Assembly: GCF_030373245.1 (NCBI RefSeq)
Contig: NZ_JAUCZF010000002.1
Coordinates: 485,352-549,351 of the forward strand
Length of the DNA stretch: 64,000 bases
Source of the DNA: Hydrogenophaga sp.
Lineage (GTDB): Bacteria > Pseudomonadota > Gammaproteobacteria > Burkholderiales > Burkholderiaceae_C
Direction of reading: 5' to 3'
The notes beneath the pieces are model-generated. The model saw nothing but the letters and a program-made list of their open reading frames with translations, did no database searches and was not told the origin of the DNA. Made by a program: the position numbers and the translations under genes. This document shows, in pieces, positions 28,808-37,295 of the stretch (position 1 is the stretch's first letter; every line of letters starts with the position of its first letter).

Positions 28808-28850
28808 CATTGCTGCTGAAATTGAGCGAGCCGCCTTCAACCCAGAACAT

Positions 28851-28925
28851 CGGGGGGCTGGCTTTGCCAGACCACTGGTGTTGCCCCAAACAGGGGGATG
28901 ACGCGCGAAGCGCGGCGCGGGGGCT
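28851..28925 (-). repeat. Hairpin-rich intergenic repeat, copy after phaZ
   Basis: On the minus strand the phaZ stop TAG runs straight into CCCCCGCGCCGCGC, a TTCGCGCG hairpin, a CCCCC..GGGG hairpin and GGTCTGGCAAAGCCAGCC. The same arrangement follows the GST gene (30929-31000) and, degenerated, gcvH (61911-61973). Confidence 0.75.
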
Positions 28926-30138
28926 ACATCGAGGCGTGGATCATGTCTCTGACCCGCGGATAGATCTGCTGGTTCCACCTGCGCCCGCTGAACACGCCGT
29001 AGTGGCCCACACCGGTCTGGATGTGGTGGGTTTTCAGGTACGGGCGCACATTGGTGCAAAGGTCTTGCGCCGCCACGGTCTGCCCGACCGAGCAGATGTC
29101 GTCGCGCTCGCCTTCGACCGTCATCAGCGCCGTGCGGCGGATCGCGGCCGGGTTCACGGTACGGCCCCGGTATTGGAGCGTGCCGCGCGGCAGGTCGTAG
29201 GTCTGGAACACCTTTTCCACCGTCTCCAGGTAAAACTCGGCCGGCAGGTCGTTGACCGCGAGGTATTCCTCGTAGAAGTTCTGGATGGTGGCCGCTTCTT
29301 CCACACGGCCGTGATCCAGATGTTCGTAGATGCTGCGAAACGACTGCTTGTGCCGCTCCGGGTTCATGGCCATGAAGGCGCTGAGCTGCACAAAACCGGG
29401 ATAGACGCGGCGCATGAACCCGGCGTGCGGCATCGGCACGAGGCTGATCAGGTTCTTCTCGAACCAGTCGATCGGCTTGCTGGTGGCGAGCTTGTTGACC
29501 TCGGTCGGGTTGACACGGCAGTCGACCGGGCCCGCCATGAGTGTGAGGCTGCGCGGTTGCGCCGGGTGGTCGTCTTCGGCCATCACCGCCGTGGCGGCCA
29601 GTGCGGCCACGCAGGGCTGGCACACCGCCACCATGTGCGAACCCGGCCCGACCGCTTCGGTGAAGCGGATCAGGTAGCTGATGTAGTCGTCCAGGCTGAA
29701 GCCGCCATGCATCAGTGCCACGTCGCGGGCGTTGTGCCAGTCGGTGATGTACACATCGTGGTCTTGCAGCAAGGTTTTGGCGGTTTCGCGCAGCAAGGTG
29801 GCGAAGTGGCCCGACAGCGGCGCGGCCAGCAGGACCTTGGGTTGTTCCGGCATGCTGTCGTCGATTTTTCGAAAGCGCAGCAGGGTGCCGAAGGGCAGGG
29901 TGAGCACGGTCTCCTCCACCACCGGGATCACGCGATCGTCCACCGTGACCGAGTGGATGTTGTAGGGCGGCCGGGAGTGCGTGAGCCGCAGGCGCGACAG
30001 CACGTCGCAGGCAGCGGCCACCTTGCGCAGCACGGTGCGTTCGGTTTTCTGGAGCCAGAGCGATGCGCTGAGATGCTGGGCAGCCAGGCGCAGCGGCGAC
30101 ACCAGATCGGACTGCATTTGGTAGGCCTGGTACAGCAT
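28924..30138 (-). CDS. phaZ: Intracellular polyhydroxybutyrate depolymerase
   Basis: PhaZ mobilises the storage polymer polyhydroxyalkanoate from granules in the cytosol. The product is 404 residues, matching the PhaZ1 type of Ralstonia/Cupriavidus. It has no signal peptide. The lipase-box-like motif is AVCQPCVA, in which C173 corresponds to the cysteine nucleophile of that family. The start MLYQAYQMQSDLVSPLR is typical. The C-terminal catalytic His is in GVGHYGVFSGRRW. It diverges from the GST gene. A hairpin repeat begins at its stop codon. Confidence 0.93.
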   Translation of the reverse strand: MLYQAYQMQSDLVSPLRLAAQHLSASLWLQKTERTVLRKVAAACDVLSRLRLTHSRPPYNIHSVTVDDRVIPVVEETVLTLPFGTLLRFRKIDDSMPEQPKVLLAAPLSGHFATLLRETAKTLLQDHDVYITDWHNARDVALMHGGFSLDDYISYLIRFTEAVGPGSHMVAVCQPCVAALAATAVMAEDDHPAQPRSLTLMAGPVDCRVNPTEVNKLATSKPIDWFEKNLISLVPMPHAGFMRRVYPGFVQLSAFMAMNPERHKQSFRSIYEHLDHGRVEEAATIQNFYEEYLAVNDLPAEFYLETVEKVFQTYDLPRGTLQYRGRTVNPAAIRRTALMTVEGERDDICSVGQTVAAQDLCTNVRPYLKTHHIQTGVGHYGVFSGRRWNQQIYPRVRDMIHASM

Positions 30139-30271
30139 GTCGGACTTTCCTGTTGGAGTGAACTTCAGCAGGCAAGTAACGGGCCAGCCGCCAGCGCACA
30201 GCGGCGGTGCATCCGGCATGCACAAAGGTGGCACAGGGATTGCTGATCCAGCGCCACACGAGGAGCATTCC

Positions 30272-30928
30272 ATGGCCAAAGCGGTTCTCACGATCAGCAG
30301 CAAAAACTACGGAGCCTGGGCACTGCGCGGCTGGCTGATGTGCAAACTGGCCAGGCTGGAATTCACCGAACACGTGATCCCGCCCGATGACCCGGCCATG
30401 AAGGCCGAGATGCTGTTGCTGTCGGCCTCGATGCGGGTGCCCTCGCTCGACCACGACGGTGTGCATGTGTGGGACACGCTGGCGATTGGTGAGTACCTCA
30501 ACGAGATCAAACCCAAAGCCGGTTTGCTCCCGGCCGACCGCAAGGCGCGCGCGCACTGCCGCGCCATTTGTGGGGAAGTGCACTCGGGCTTCAGCGCCAT
30601 GCGCAGCTCGCTGCCCATGAACATCAAGGCGCATTTCCCGGGCTTCAAGATCTGGTCGCGGGCCCAGGCCGACATCGACCGCATCGAGACCATCTGGAAC
30701 GAATGCCTGGAGCAGTACGGTGGCCCTTACCTGTTTGGCGAAAAGCCCTGTATGGCCGACGCGATGTTCGCACCCGAAGTGACCCGCTTCGTTTCGTACG
30801 ATGTGCCGCTGGATCCGGCTTGTGTGGCCTATTGCGAAGCCGTCATGGCTCTGCCGGCCATGAAGGAGTGGGTGGCTGCGTCCGAAGCCGAGCCGGACGA
30901 GATTGACGAACTCGACGCTGAGTTTTAG
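30272..30928 (+). CDS. Glutathione S-transferase family protein
   Basis: A 218-residue cytosolic GST-like protein. The N-terminal thioredoxin-like domain shows SSKNYGAWALRGWLMCKLA (catalytic Ser/Tyr region), MRVPSLDHDG with the cis-Pro, and the glutathione gamma-Glu site VWDTLAIGEYL. The C-terminal helical domain follows with CMADAMFAPEVTRF as N-capping box. ATG 30272 has GAGGAG upstream. Its stop TAG is followed at once by a hairpin repeat. Detoxification or stress role is likely but the substrate is unknown. Confidence 0.9.
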   Translation: MAKAVLTISSKNYGAWALRGWLMCKLARLEFTEHVIPPDDPAMKAEMLLLSASMRVPSLDHDGVHVWDTLAIGEYLNEIKPKAGLLPADRKARAHCRAICGEVHSGFSAMRSSLPMNIKAHFPGFKIWSRAQADIDRIETIWNECLEQYGGPYLFGEKPCMADAMFAPEVTRFVSYDVPLDPACVAYCEAVMALPAMKEWVAASEAEPDEIDELDAEF

Positions 30929-31000
30929 CCCACCCCCGCCGCGCTGCGCGCGACCCCCTCAAGGGGGTGATGCGAGTGGCCCGGCGAAGCCGGTTCCACC
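30929..31000 (+). repeat. Hairpin-rich intergenic repeat, copy after the GST gene
   Basis: Right after the TAG stop comes CCCACCCCCGCCGCGC, then a GCGCGC hairpin, CCCCCTCAAGGGGG and GGCCCGGCGAAGCCGG. This is the phaZ copy (28851-28925) in the same orientation relative to its gene. The three short hairpins could end transcription or protect the mRNA 3' end. Confidence 0.75.
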
Positions 31001-31053
31001 GCATCCCTGGCTACAAGCACTTCGCGCCGGAAATGACGCTGCGTCTCATGGCT

Positions 31054-31482
31054 TCACGGTTCGGTCCATGGTGTGGGCGCTGGTATCTCGCACACCGCGT
31101 CGACCGGCAGCGATCTGAAGTCAGCTGGCGAGACGATCTCCAGGTATTCCATGTCGGGTGAGTAGTCGAACAGGTAGTGCCGGATGCCGGGGCGCTGGTG
31201 CACGACATCGCCGGCCTCGACCAGGGTCACCTGGTCTTCGTACATGAACTTGGCCCAGCCTTTGGTCATGATCACGATCTGGAAATCGGCTTCGTGGATG
31301 TGCCAGCCGGTCCCGCCGTCGGGTGGCAGGTTCGCTTTCACCAGGTGGGCCACCACCTTGCCGTGCGTGGCGGCCGCCACGCCCAGATCACGGTACAGGA
31401 AGAAGTCGCGCAGGCCCCCGCGAACGAACTCGGTTTCACCGGGCTTGACGTGGGAGAAAAGGGTGCCTGTTTTGTCCAGCAT
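31054..31482 (-). CDS. Cupin-domain protein
   Basis: A 142-residue small cupin (double-stranded beta-helix). The metal-site motifs are partly visible: [20 protein letters not shown] gives two His and a Glu/Asp for motif 1, and [20 protein letters not shown] gives the His of motif 2. No second domain is present. Function is unknown; single-domain cupins may be dioxygenases, isomerases or sensor proteins. ATG 31482 is preferred over an upstream frame start. It diverges from aroC. Confidence 0.82.
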   Translation of the reverse strand: MLDKTGTLFSHVKPGETEFVRGGLRDFFLYRDLGVAAATHGKVVAHLVKANLPPDGGTGWHIHEADFQIVIMTKGWAKFMYEDQVTLVEAGDVVHQRPGIRHYLFDYSPDMEYLEIVSPADFRSLPVDAVCEIPAPTPWTEP

Positions 31483-31658
31483 GGGGCGCTCCTGGTCGGT
31501 GGGATGCAAACGGATTGTTGCGATGCAGCATCAAGCATGAAGCGTTCCATTGGCTTTTCTGGCCGGATGGGTATGTCCATGCACCGAAATCACCGCCTTG
31601 CTGCACCACATCGGACCGCCAGGCACCACGCCGCCCCTCTGGGATAATTGGAGTCACT

Positions 31659-32765
31659 ATGAGCGGCAACACCTTCGGCACCCTGTTTTGTGTCACCAAC
31701 TTCGGTGAGTCCCACGGCCCGGCCATTGGCTGCGTGATCGATGGTTGCCCACCCGGCATGTCGTTGTGCGAGGCCGATATCCAGACAGACCTCGATCGCC
31801 GCCGTCCCGGCACCTCGAAGTTCGTCACCCAGCGCAACGAACCCGACGCGGTGGAAATCCTCTCGGGTGTTTACGAAGGCAGGACCACCGGCACACCGAT
31901 TGCCCTGCTGATCCGCAACACCGATCAGCGCAGCAAGGACTACGGCAACATCGTTCAGACCTTCCGGCCCGGACACGCCGACTACACCTACTGGCAGAAG
32001 TTTGGCATCCGCGACCCGCGGGGCGGTGGCCGCAGCTCGGCGCGACTGACTGCGCCGACCGTGGCCGCCGGTGCGGTGGCGCGCAAGTGGCTGAAAGAAC
32101 GGTTCGGCACCACTTTCCAGGGCTGCATGACGCAGATCGGCGACGAGGTGATCGGCTTCGAGAGCTGGGACCATGTGTCGAAAAATCCGTTCTTCGCGCC
32201 GGTTGCAGACGTGTCGGCACTGGAGGCCTACATGGAGGCGCTGCGCAAGAGCGGCGACTCCTGCGGCGCGCGCCTTCGCGTCACCGCGCAACACATGCCG
32301 GTGGGCCTGGGCCAGCCGCTGTACGACAAGCTCGACGCCGACATCGCTTACGCCATGATGGGATTGAACGCGGTCAAGGGCGTGGAGATTGGGGCCGGTT
32401 TCGCCAGCGTCACGCAGCGCGGCAGCAACCACGGCGATTCGCTCACGCCAGTTGGCTTCGTGGGCAACAACGCCGGCGGTGTGCTGGGCGGCATCAGCAC
32501 CGGACAGGACCTGGAAGTGTCGATCGCCATCAAGCCCACCAGCTCCATCCTGATTCCGCGCGAGTCCATCGACACCGCGGGTCAGCCCACCGAGCTCATC
32601 ACCAAAGGCCGGCACGACCCCTGCGTGGGCATTCGCGCCACGCCCATCATCGAGGCGCTGCTCGCACTGGTGGTGATGGATCACGCGCTGCGTCATCGTG
32701 CGCAGTGCGGCGATGTGGTACCGCCGCTGGCCCCCATCCCCGGTTCCACAGGGCCAGCCGCCTGA
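31659..32765 (+). CDS. aroC: Chorismate synthase
   Basis: AroC makes chorismate from EPSP with reduced FMN, the last step of the shikimate pathway. The product is 368 residues. Motifs are [36 protein letters not shown], the signature [18 protein letters not shown] and [11 protein letters not shown], and [17 protein letters not shown]. The ATG at 31659 follows TTGGAGTCACT. aroQ and aroE lie further right on the opposite strand, so three shikimate-pathway genes sit within 5 kb. Confidence 0.97.
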   Translation: MSGNTFGTLFCVTNFGESHGPAIGCVIDGCPPGMSLCEADIQTDLDRRRPGTSKFVTQRNEPDAVEILSGVYEGRTTGTPIALLIRNTDQRSKDYGNIVQTFRPGHADYTYWQKFGIRDPRGGGRSSARLTAPTVAAGAVARKWLKERFGTTFQGCMTQIGDEVIGFESWDHVSKNPFFAPVADVSALEAYMEALRKSGDSCGARLRVTAQHMPVGLGQPLYDKLDADIAYAMMGLNAVKGVEIGAGFASVTQRGSNHGDSLTPVGFVGNNAGGVLGGISTGQDLEVSIAIKPTSSILIPRESIDTAGQPTELITKGRHDPCVGIRATPIIEALLALVVMDHALRHRAQCGDVVPPLAPIPGSTGPAA

Positions 32766-32845
32766 TCTTTTTCACCCGGCGCTGCGGCGCCTGATCCTCC
32801 GCGCCGCGCCCCCGGTGCGCCCCTGGTTTCTTGCTGGAGACTCCC

Positions 32846-33049
32846 ATGCCCACCATCCGCGTTGAAATGTTCGAAGGCCGCACGCCGGAACAGAAACAGG
32901 CTTTCGTCAAGGCCATCACCGAGGCCACGGTGAACACCCTGGGCGGCTCGCCCGAGTCGGTGCAGGTGGTGATTTTCGACGTCAGCAAATCCGACTGGGC
33001 CAGTGGCGGCGTTCTGTGGAGCGACCCGAGCCGCCAGAAACCGGTGTGA
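32846..33049 (+). CDS. 4-oxalocrotonate tautomerase-family protein
   Basis: A 67-residue tautomerase-superfamily monomer. After Met removal Pro1 would be the catalytic base (MPTIRVEMFEGRTPEQK). Arg11 of the family is present. The residue matching Arg39 of 4-OT is Gln (VQVVIFDV), so substrate binding may differ from the classic hexenedioate enzyme. The tail SKSDWASGGVLWSD fits the 4-OT pattern. ATG 32846 follows GGAGACTCCC. Its stop overlaps the GTG start of an MFS transporter as GTGA. Confidence 0.88.
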   Translation: MPTIRVEMFEGRTPEQKQAFVKAITEATVNTLGGSPESVQVVIFDVSKSDWASGGVLWSDPSRQKPV

Positions 33050-34260
33050 AGGCTCCCGGATCCCGCTCGGCCGGGCAACCGTCGGCCGATGGACAGCGCC
33101 TGTTCCCCTTTGCGGCGCTCTCGGCCAGCTACTTCGCCCACATCGGGTTCTTCAATCCCTACCTGCCGCTCTGGCTCAAGGAGCTCGGCTTTGGCCTGAT
33201 CGCTATCGCTGTGCTGACCTCGGTGCAGTCCGCCACGCGCCTGTTTGCGCCCTACGCCTGGGGCACACTGAGCGACCGCACCGGCGAGCGGGTGAAGCTG
33301 CTGCGCTTTGGTGCCACGGTTGCCTTCCTGTTGTCGTTCGCGCTGTGGTTTCCGCTCGGCGGGGTGGCGCTGTTCGTGGTGCTGCTGCTCATGTTCACCC
33401 ACACCAGCGCCATGATGCCGATGAGCGAGGCGGCCCTGGCGCACCTGGTGAGCCAGGGCGGCGCGTTTGACGTCAAGCGCTACGGTCGAGTGAGGCTCTG
33501 GGGCTCGTTGGGTTTCCTGGTGACGGTGGTCATCGCAGGCTGGTGGTTCGAGCGCTTTGGTCTCGGGCATTTCCCGGCCTGGACCTTGCTCACCCTGAGC
33601 GCGGTCGTGATGAGCGTGTGGCTGCTGCCGGATTTCAAGGAGGCGCCGCACGCCGATGAGCGCCATCCCGATATTTGGCCGGTGCTGCGGCAGCCGCCGG
33701 TGCGCTGGTTTTTTGCTGCGGTGTTCTGCCATGTGCTGGCGCACATCTTCATTTACGTCTTCCTGTCGCTTTACCTGGATGCGCTGGGCTACAGCAAGAC
33801 CGTGATCGGTCTGTTGTGGGCGGTATCGGTGGTGATCGAAATCGGCTGGTTCTTCAGCCAGAGTCGCTGGCTGCCGCGCTTCTCGCTCACCGGCTGGCTC
33901 GTGCTGGCGGCGGCGCTGATGGTGCTGCGCATGGGGCTCACCGCCGGCCTGCCGCTGGTGTGGCCGCTGTTGCTGTTCGCCCAGGCCTTGCACGCCATCA
34001 CCTTCGCCGCGCACCATACCGCCTGCATCGCGCTGCTCTCACACCACTTTCCGGGCCGTTTGCGCGGTCGGGGCCAGGCTCTTTACACGGTGGTTGGTTA
34101 CGGTTTGCCCGGGGTGATCGGTGGGCTGGGCGGTGGCCTCCTGAGCTCGGCCCTGGGCCTGGCCAGCGTGTTCTGGCTGGCTGCGGGGTGCGCCGCGGTG
34201 GCGCTGCTGTGCGCGCTCAGGGCGCGACGGTGGCAATCGGAGGGCGTCGCAACGGGTTGA
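33046..34260 (+). CDS. MFS transporter, HcaT/3-phenylpropionate permease-like
   Basis: A 404-residue inner-membrane protein with twelve predicted membrane segments. The start is GTG 33046, overlapping the tautomerase stop. The early motif FPFAALSASYFAHIGFFNPYLPLWLKELGF and the loop YAWGTLSDRTGERVKLL are like HcaT / MFS_1-type permeases for phenylpropanoids. Later KRYGRVRLWGSLGF is typical of that branch. Substrate is uncertain; coupling with a tautomerase hints at an aromatic or enol acid. It overlaps the convergent EamA gene by 44 bases. Confidence 0.83.
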   Translation: MKAPGSRSAGQPSADGQRLFPFAALSASYFAHIGFFNPYLPLWLKELGFGLIAIAVLTSVQSATRLFAPYAWGTLSDRTGERVKLLRFGATVAFLLSFALWFPLGGVALFVVLLLMFTHTSAMMPMSEAALAHLVSQGGAFDVKRYGRVRLWGSLGFLVTVVIAGWWFERFGLGHFPAWTLLTLSAVVMSVWLLPDFKEAPHADERHPDIWPVLRQPPVRWFFAAVFCHVLAHIFIYVFLSLYLDALGYSKTVIGLLWAVSVVIEIGWFFSQSRWLPRFSLTGWLVLAAALMVLRMGLTAGLPLVWPLLLFAQALHAITFAAHHTACIALLSHHFPGRLRGRGQALYTVVGYGLPGVIGGLGGGLLSSALGLASVFWLAAGCAAVALLCALRARRWQSEGVATG

Positions 34261-35107
34261 AGCCCGTGACCAGCGCGGTGGCCAGCAAGACCAGCGCGCC
34301 ACCGGCAAAAATGCCGGGTGACAAGTCTTCGCCCAGGAACACATGGCCCCAGGTGACGCCGAATACCGGGATCATGAAGGCCGGGCTCATGGCCGCCACC
34401 GGCGTTACATGGCGAATGATGCGCAGGTGCATCCAGTAGGCCAGGCCTGAGGTCACGATGCCCAGCACTGCGACCGCAGCCAGCGCACCCGGTGTGAACG
34501 TGGCCTGCGGCAGCGACCACAAGGCACCGGGCAGCACCAGCGGCAGCGAGACCACATGGATGCCTGCGGCGATCGCCAGCGGCTGCATGCGGGTGGTGGC
34601 CCGTTTCATCAGGGGCGTGGAAACTCCGTAGCAGCCGGCGGCGGTGATGCAGGCCAGCGCCGCGGCCAGCGTGGCGGCATCGGGGCGCACCGGACCGAGC
34701 CGCACGATCAGCGCCACCCCGATAAACCCGCAAAGGCACCCCAGCAGCTTGCGCCGCGTCAGCGTGTCTTCACCGAACCAGGCCGAGGCCAGCGTACCAA
34801 ACAGCACCGCCGTTGTGTTGAGCAGGGCGCTGTAGCCCGCCGGCAGCTTCAGCGCAGCCCAGGCGTAAAAGAGAAACGGCAGGGTGGTGGACAGCGCGCC
34901 AAGCAGCAGCAGCTCGCGCCAATGGGTCCAGGGCCAGTCGTGGCGCAGCACCCGCATGATGACCACCAGCGTGGCCGCCGCCAGCGCCAGCCGCAGACCG
35001 GCGAGCACCCACGGACCCATCAGCGGACTGGCGATGCGCAGAAACATGAACGAAGCGCCCCACAGGGCCGACAGGCCCAGCAACTGCAGGAAGTGACGCG
35101 TTTGCAC
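34217..35107 (-). CDS. EamA-family (DMT) transporter
   Basis: A 296-residue inner-membrane protein with ten predicted segments and two EamA repeats. It starts at GTG 35107 (MQTRHFLQLLGLSALWGASFMFLR, the WGxxF motif at the first segment). The second repeat begins near residue 150 (ACITAAGCYGVSTPLM), with PAFMIPVFGVTWGHVFLGEDL near the end, the usual terminal motif. Substrate unknown. It converges on the MFS gene with a 44-base overlap and is upstream of nothing obviously related; aroQ lies 59 bases further upstream on the same strand. Confidence 0.86.
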   Translation of the reverse strand: MQTRHFLQLLGLSALWGASFMFLRIASPLMGPWVLAGLRLALAAATLVVIMRVLRHDWPWTHWRELLLLGALSTTLPFLFYAWAALKLPAGYSALLNTTAVLFGTLASAWFGEDTLTRRKLLGCLCGFIGVALIVRLGPVRPDAATLAAALACITAAGCYGVSTPLMKRATTRMQPLAIAAGIHVVSLPLVLPGALWSLPQATFTPGALAAVAVLGIVTSGLAYWMHLRIIRHVTPVAAMSPAFMIPVFGVTWGHVFLGEDLSPGIFAGGALVLLATALVTGFNPLRRPPIATVAP

Positions 35108-35166
35108 CAGGTGATTGTGCTGCGCGCGGGTTCGCTGTGGCGGACCATGGCTGTCGCGCGAAAGAC

Positions 35167-35625
35167 TCAGGTCTGGCTGGCCTTGCGCGCCAGGCCTTCG
35201 ATGGCCAGCCGGTAGCCGTCGATGCCAAAACCCGCCACGATCCCAGCGGCCGCAGGCGACACATAGGAATGGTGGCGGAACGGCTCGCGCGCGTGCACGT
35301 TGGAAATGTGCACCTCGACCACCGGCAGCGGCTTCACGCCCTGGATGGCGTCGAACAGTGCCACCGAGGTGTGGGTGAATGCGCCCGGGTTAAAGACCAC
35401 GCCCACCAGTTCACCTGCCGCAAAGCGCCGACCGGCTTCGTGGATCTGGTCAATCAACGCGCCTTCGTGGTTGCTCTGAAAGCACTCGACTGCCAGCCCC
35501 AGGCGGTTGCCATCGGCCTCGCAGAGCGCCTGCAGATCGGTCAACGTGGTCGCGCCGTAAACGGCGGGCTCACGCGTGCCCAGCAGGTTGAGGTTGGGTC
35601 CGTTGAGGATGAGCAGGGTCTTCAT
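35167..35625 (-). CDS. aroQ: 3-dehydroquinate dehydratase, type II
   Basis: AroQ forms 3-dehydroshikimate from 3-dehydroquinate in the shikimate pathway. The product is 152 residues, standard for the dodecameric type II enzyme. The motifs are LILNGPNLNLLGTREPAVYG with the catalytic Tyr, QSNHEGALIDQIHEA, FNPGAFTHTSVALFDA and VEVHISNVHAREPFRHHSY with the catalytic His. ATG 35625 is the natural start. It follows aroE on the same strand after about 110 bases. Confidence 0.96.
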   Translation of the reverse strand: MKTLLILNGPNLNLLGTREPAVYGATTLTDLQALCEADGNRLGLAVECFQSNHEGALIDQIHEAGRRFAAGELVGVVFNPGAFTHTSVALFDAIQGVKPLPVVEVHISNVHAREPFRHHSYVSPAAAGIVAGFGIDGYRLAIEGLARKASQT

Positions 35626-35736
35626 GGCGGCGGCCTGTGGAGGGCTTGTGTCGGTGCGGCACAAGTATAGGTGTGGGGTGTGGCCCAGCGGATGCAAGGC
35701 TGGCGTTCAACGGCTGCAACCACCCGAAGCCTTGGC

Positions 35737-36558
35737 TCAGGTCAATGGCACGGTGAGCTGCCGGATCACAGACACCGTGGACGGGCGCACGCCGCGCCAC
35801 CAGGCAAAGGCCTCCGCCGCCTGTTCTACCAGCATACCCACGCCATCGGCCAGGCGACTCACGCCAGCGGCCTGCGCCTGACGCAGGAACGGGGTGAGCC
35901 CTTTGCCGTAGACCATTTCATAGGCCAGGGCGTCTGGCGCAAACAGGCCAGCGGGCAAGGGCAACGGCGTTTGCGACAGGCCGGTGGAGGTGGCGTTGAT
36001 CACCACGTCAAACGTTTCGCCCGACAGGCCTTCGTAACCGCCGGTCTGCAGATCGATGTGGGCAGCAAAGTCACGCCGCAGCTGATGGGCCGTGTCGGCC
36101 GTGCGGTTGGCCACCGCGAGCACCGCAGGCTGGCATTTCGCCAGCGGCAACAACGCGCCGCGTGTGGCACCACCCGCGCCGCAGATCAGCACGCGCTTGC
36201 CCGCCAGCGCCGTGCCCAGGTTGTGTTGAATGTCGCGAACCAGGCCAATGCCGTCGAAGTTTTCAGCCTGGATGCGGTCGCCTTCAAAGCGCAGCGCGTT
36301 GGCCGCGCCGGCCAGCTGGGCGCTCTCCATCGGGTCGGTCGCGATCTGAAAGGCCTGCAGTTTGAAAGGCAGTGTGACGTTCACGCCGCGTCCTCCCTCT
36401 GCCATGAAGCGGCGCACGGTGTTGTCGAATCCGTCCAGCGGTGCTTCTATAGCGGTGTACTCCATGGCCTGGCTGGTGGCCTGTGCAAACAGGCGGTGGA
36501 TCAGCGGAGACTTGCTGTGGGCAATCGGGTGGCCGATGACGGCGTAGCGGTCGGTCAT
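35737..36558 (-). CDS. aroE: Shikimate dehydrogenase
   Basis: AroE reduces 3-dehydroshikimate to shikimate with NADPH. The product is 273 residues. Substrate motifs are IGHPIAHSKSPLIH, NVTLPFK with the catalytic Lys (about residue 66) and ENFDGIGLVRDI with the catalytic Asp. The NADP site is ICGAGGATRGALLPL followed by VANRT. ATG 36558 is preferred over an upstream frame. It is followed by aroQ in the same direction, giving consecutive pathway steps. Confidence 0.96.
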   Translation of the reverse strand: MTDRYAVIGHPIAHSKSPLIHRLFAQATSQAMEYTAIEAPLDGFDNTVRRFMAEGGRGVNVTLPFKLQAFQIATDPMESAQLAGAANALRFEGDRIQAENFDGIGLVRDIQHNLGTALAGKRVLICGAGGATRGALLPLAKCQPAVLAVANRTADTAHQLRRDFAAHIDLQTGGYEGLSGETFDVVINATSTGLSQTPLPLPAGLFAPDALAYEMVYGKGLTPFLRQAQAAGVSRLADGVGMLVEQAAEAFAWWRGVRPSTVSVIRQLTVPLT

Positions 36559-36626
36559 GGTGGCGAACGTCGGTAAATCACAATTGTCGCCCAGCAGACT
36601 TGCGCGAACTTGCCTACCATCGGCAG

Positions 36627-37280
36627 ATGACCACTTCACTCAAGATCGATTTTGTGTCCGATGTCACCTGCCCCTGGTGTGCCGTCGGACTGGGCGCACT
36701 GGAGCAGGCCTTGCACAACCTGCAGGGCACGGTGAGCGTCGACTTGCATTTCCAGCCGTTTGAGCTCAACCCGCACATGGTGCCCGAGGGTCAGGATGCG
36801 AGCGAGCACCTGACACAGAAATACGGCTCCACACCGGCGCAGCAAGCGCAGATCCGCGAGACCATTCGCCAGCGCGGCGCCGAGGTGGGCTTCACCTTCA
36901 AGTCCGAAGGTCGCGGTCGGGTGTGGAACACCTTCGATGCGCACCGTCTGCTGCACTGGGCCGAGGTGGAAGGGGAGCCGGGTCAGCAGTACGCGCTAAA
37001 GAAGGCGCTGCTCCAAGCCTGCCACGGGCGCGCTGAGAACATGTCTTCTCCTGAGGTGTTGCTGGCCAGCGTCGGCTCGGTGGGGCTGGACTCGGATCGG
37101 GCCCAGGCCATCCTGGCCAGCGACGAGTTCGCGGCTGAGGTGCGTGAGCGCGAGCAGTTCTGGACCCGCCACGGCATCCACTCCGTGCCCGCCGTCATCA
37201 TCAACGACCGGCACCTGATCTCCGGCGGCCAGCCGGCGGCGGTGTTCGAGCAGGCCTTGCGGCAGATCGCGGCCGGCTGA
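36627..37280 (+). CDS. DsbA-family oxidoreductase, FrnE-like
   Basis: A 217-residue cytosolic protein of the DsbA/FrnE (2-hydroxychromene-2-carboxylate isomerase-like) family with a thioredoxin fold. The active site is CPWC in FVSDVTCPWCAVGLGAL (about residues 14-17). An alpha-helical insertion runs from about 75 to 150. The cis-Pro loop is GIHSVPAVIINDRHLISGGQP. There is no signal peptide, unlike periplasmic DsbA. The physiological partner is unknown. It diverges from aroE. Confidence 0.9.
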   Translation: MTTSLKIDFVSDVTCPWCAVGLGALEQALHNLQGTVSVDLHFQPFELNPHMVPEGQDASEHLTQKYGSTPAQQAQIRETIRQRGAEVGFTFKSEGRGRVWNTFDAHRLLHWAEVEGEPGQQYALKKALLQACHGRAENMSSPEVLLASVGSVGLDSDRAQAILASDEFAAEVREREQFWTRHGIHSVPAVIINDRHLISGGQPAAVFEQALRQIAAG

Positions 37281-37295
37281 GCCGGTCTGCTGGCT

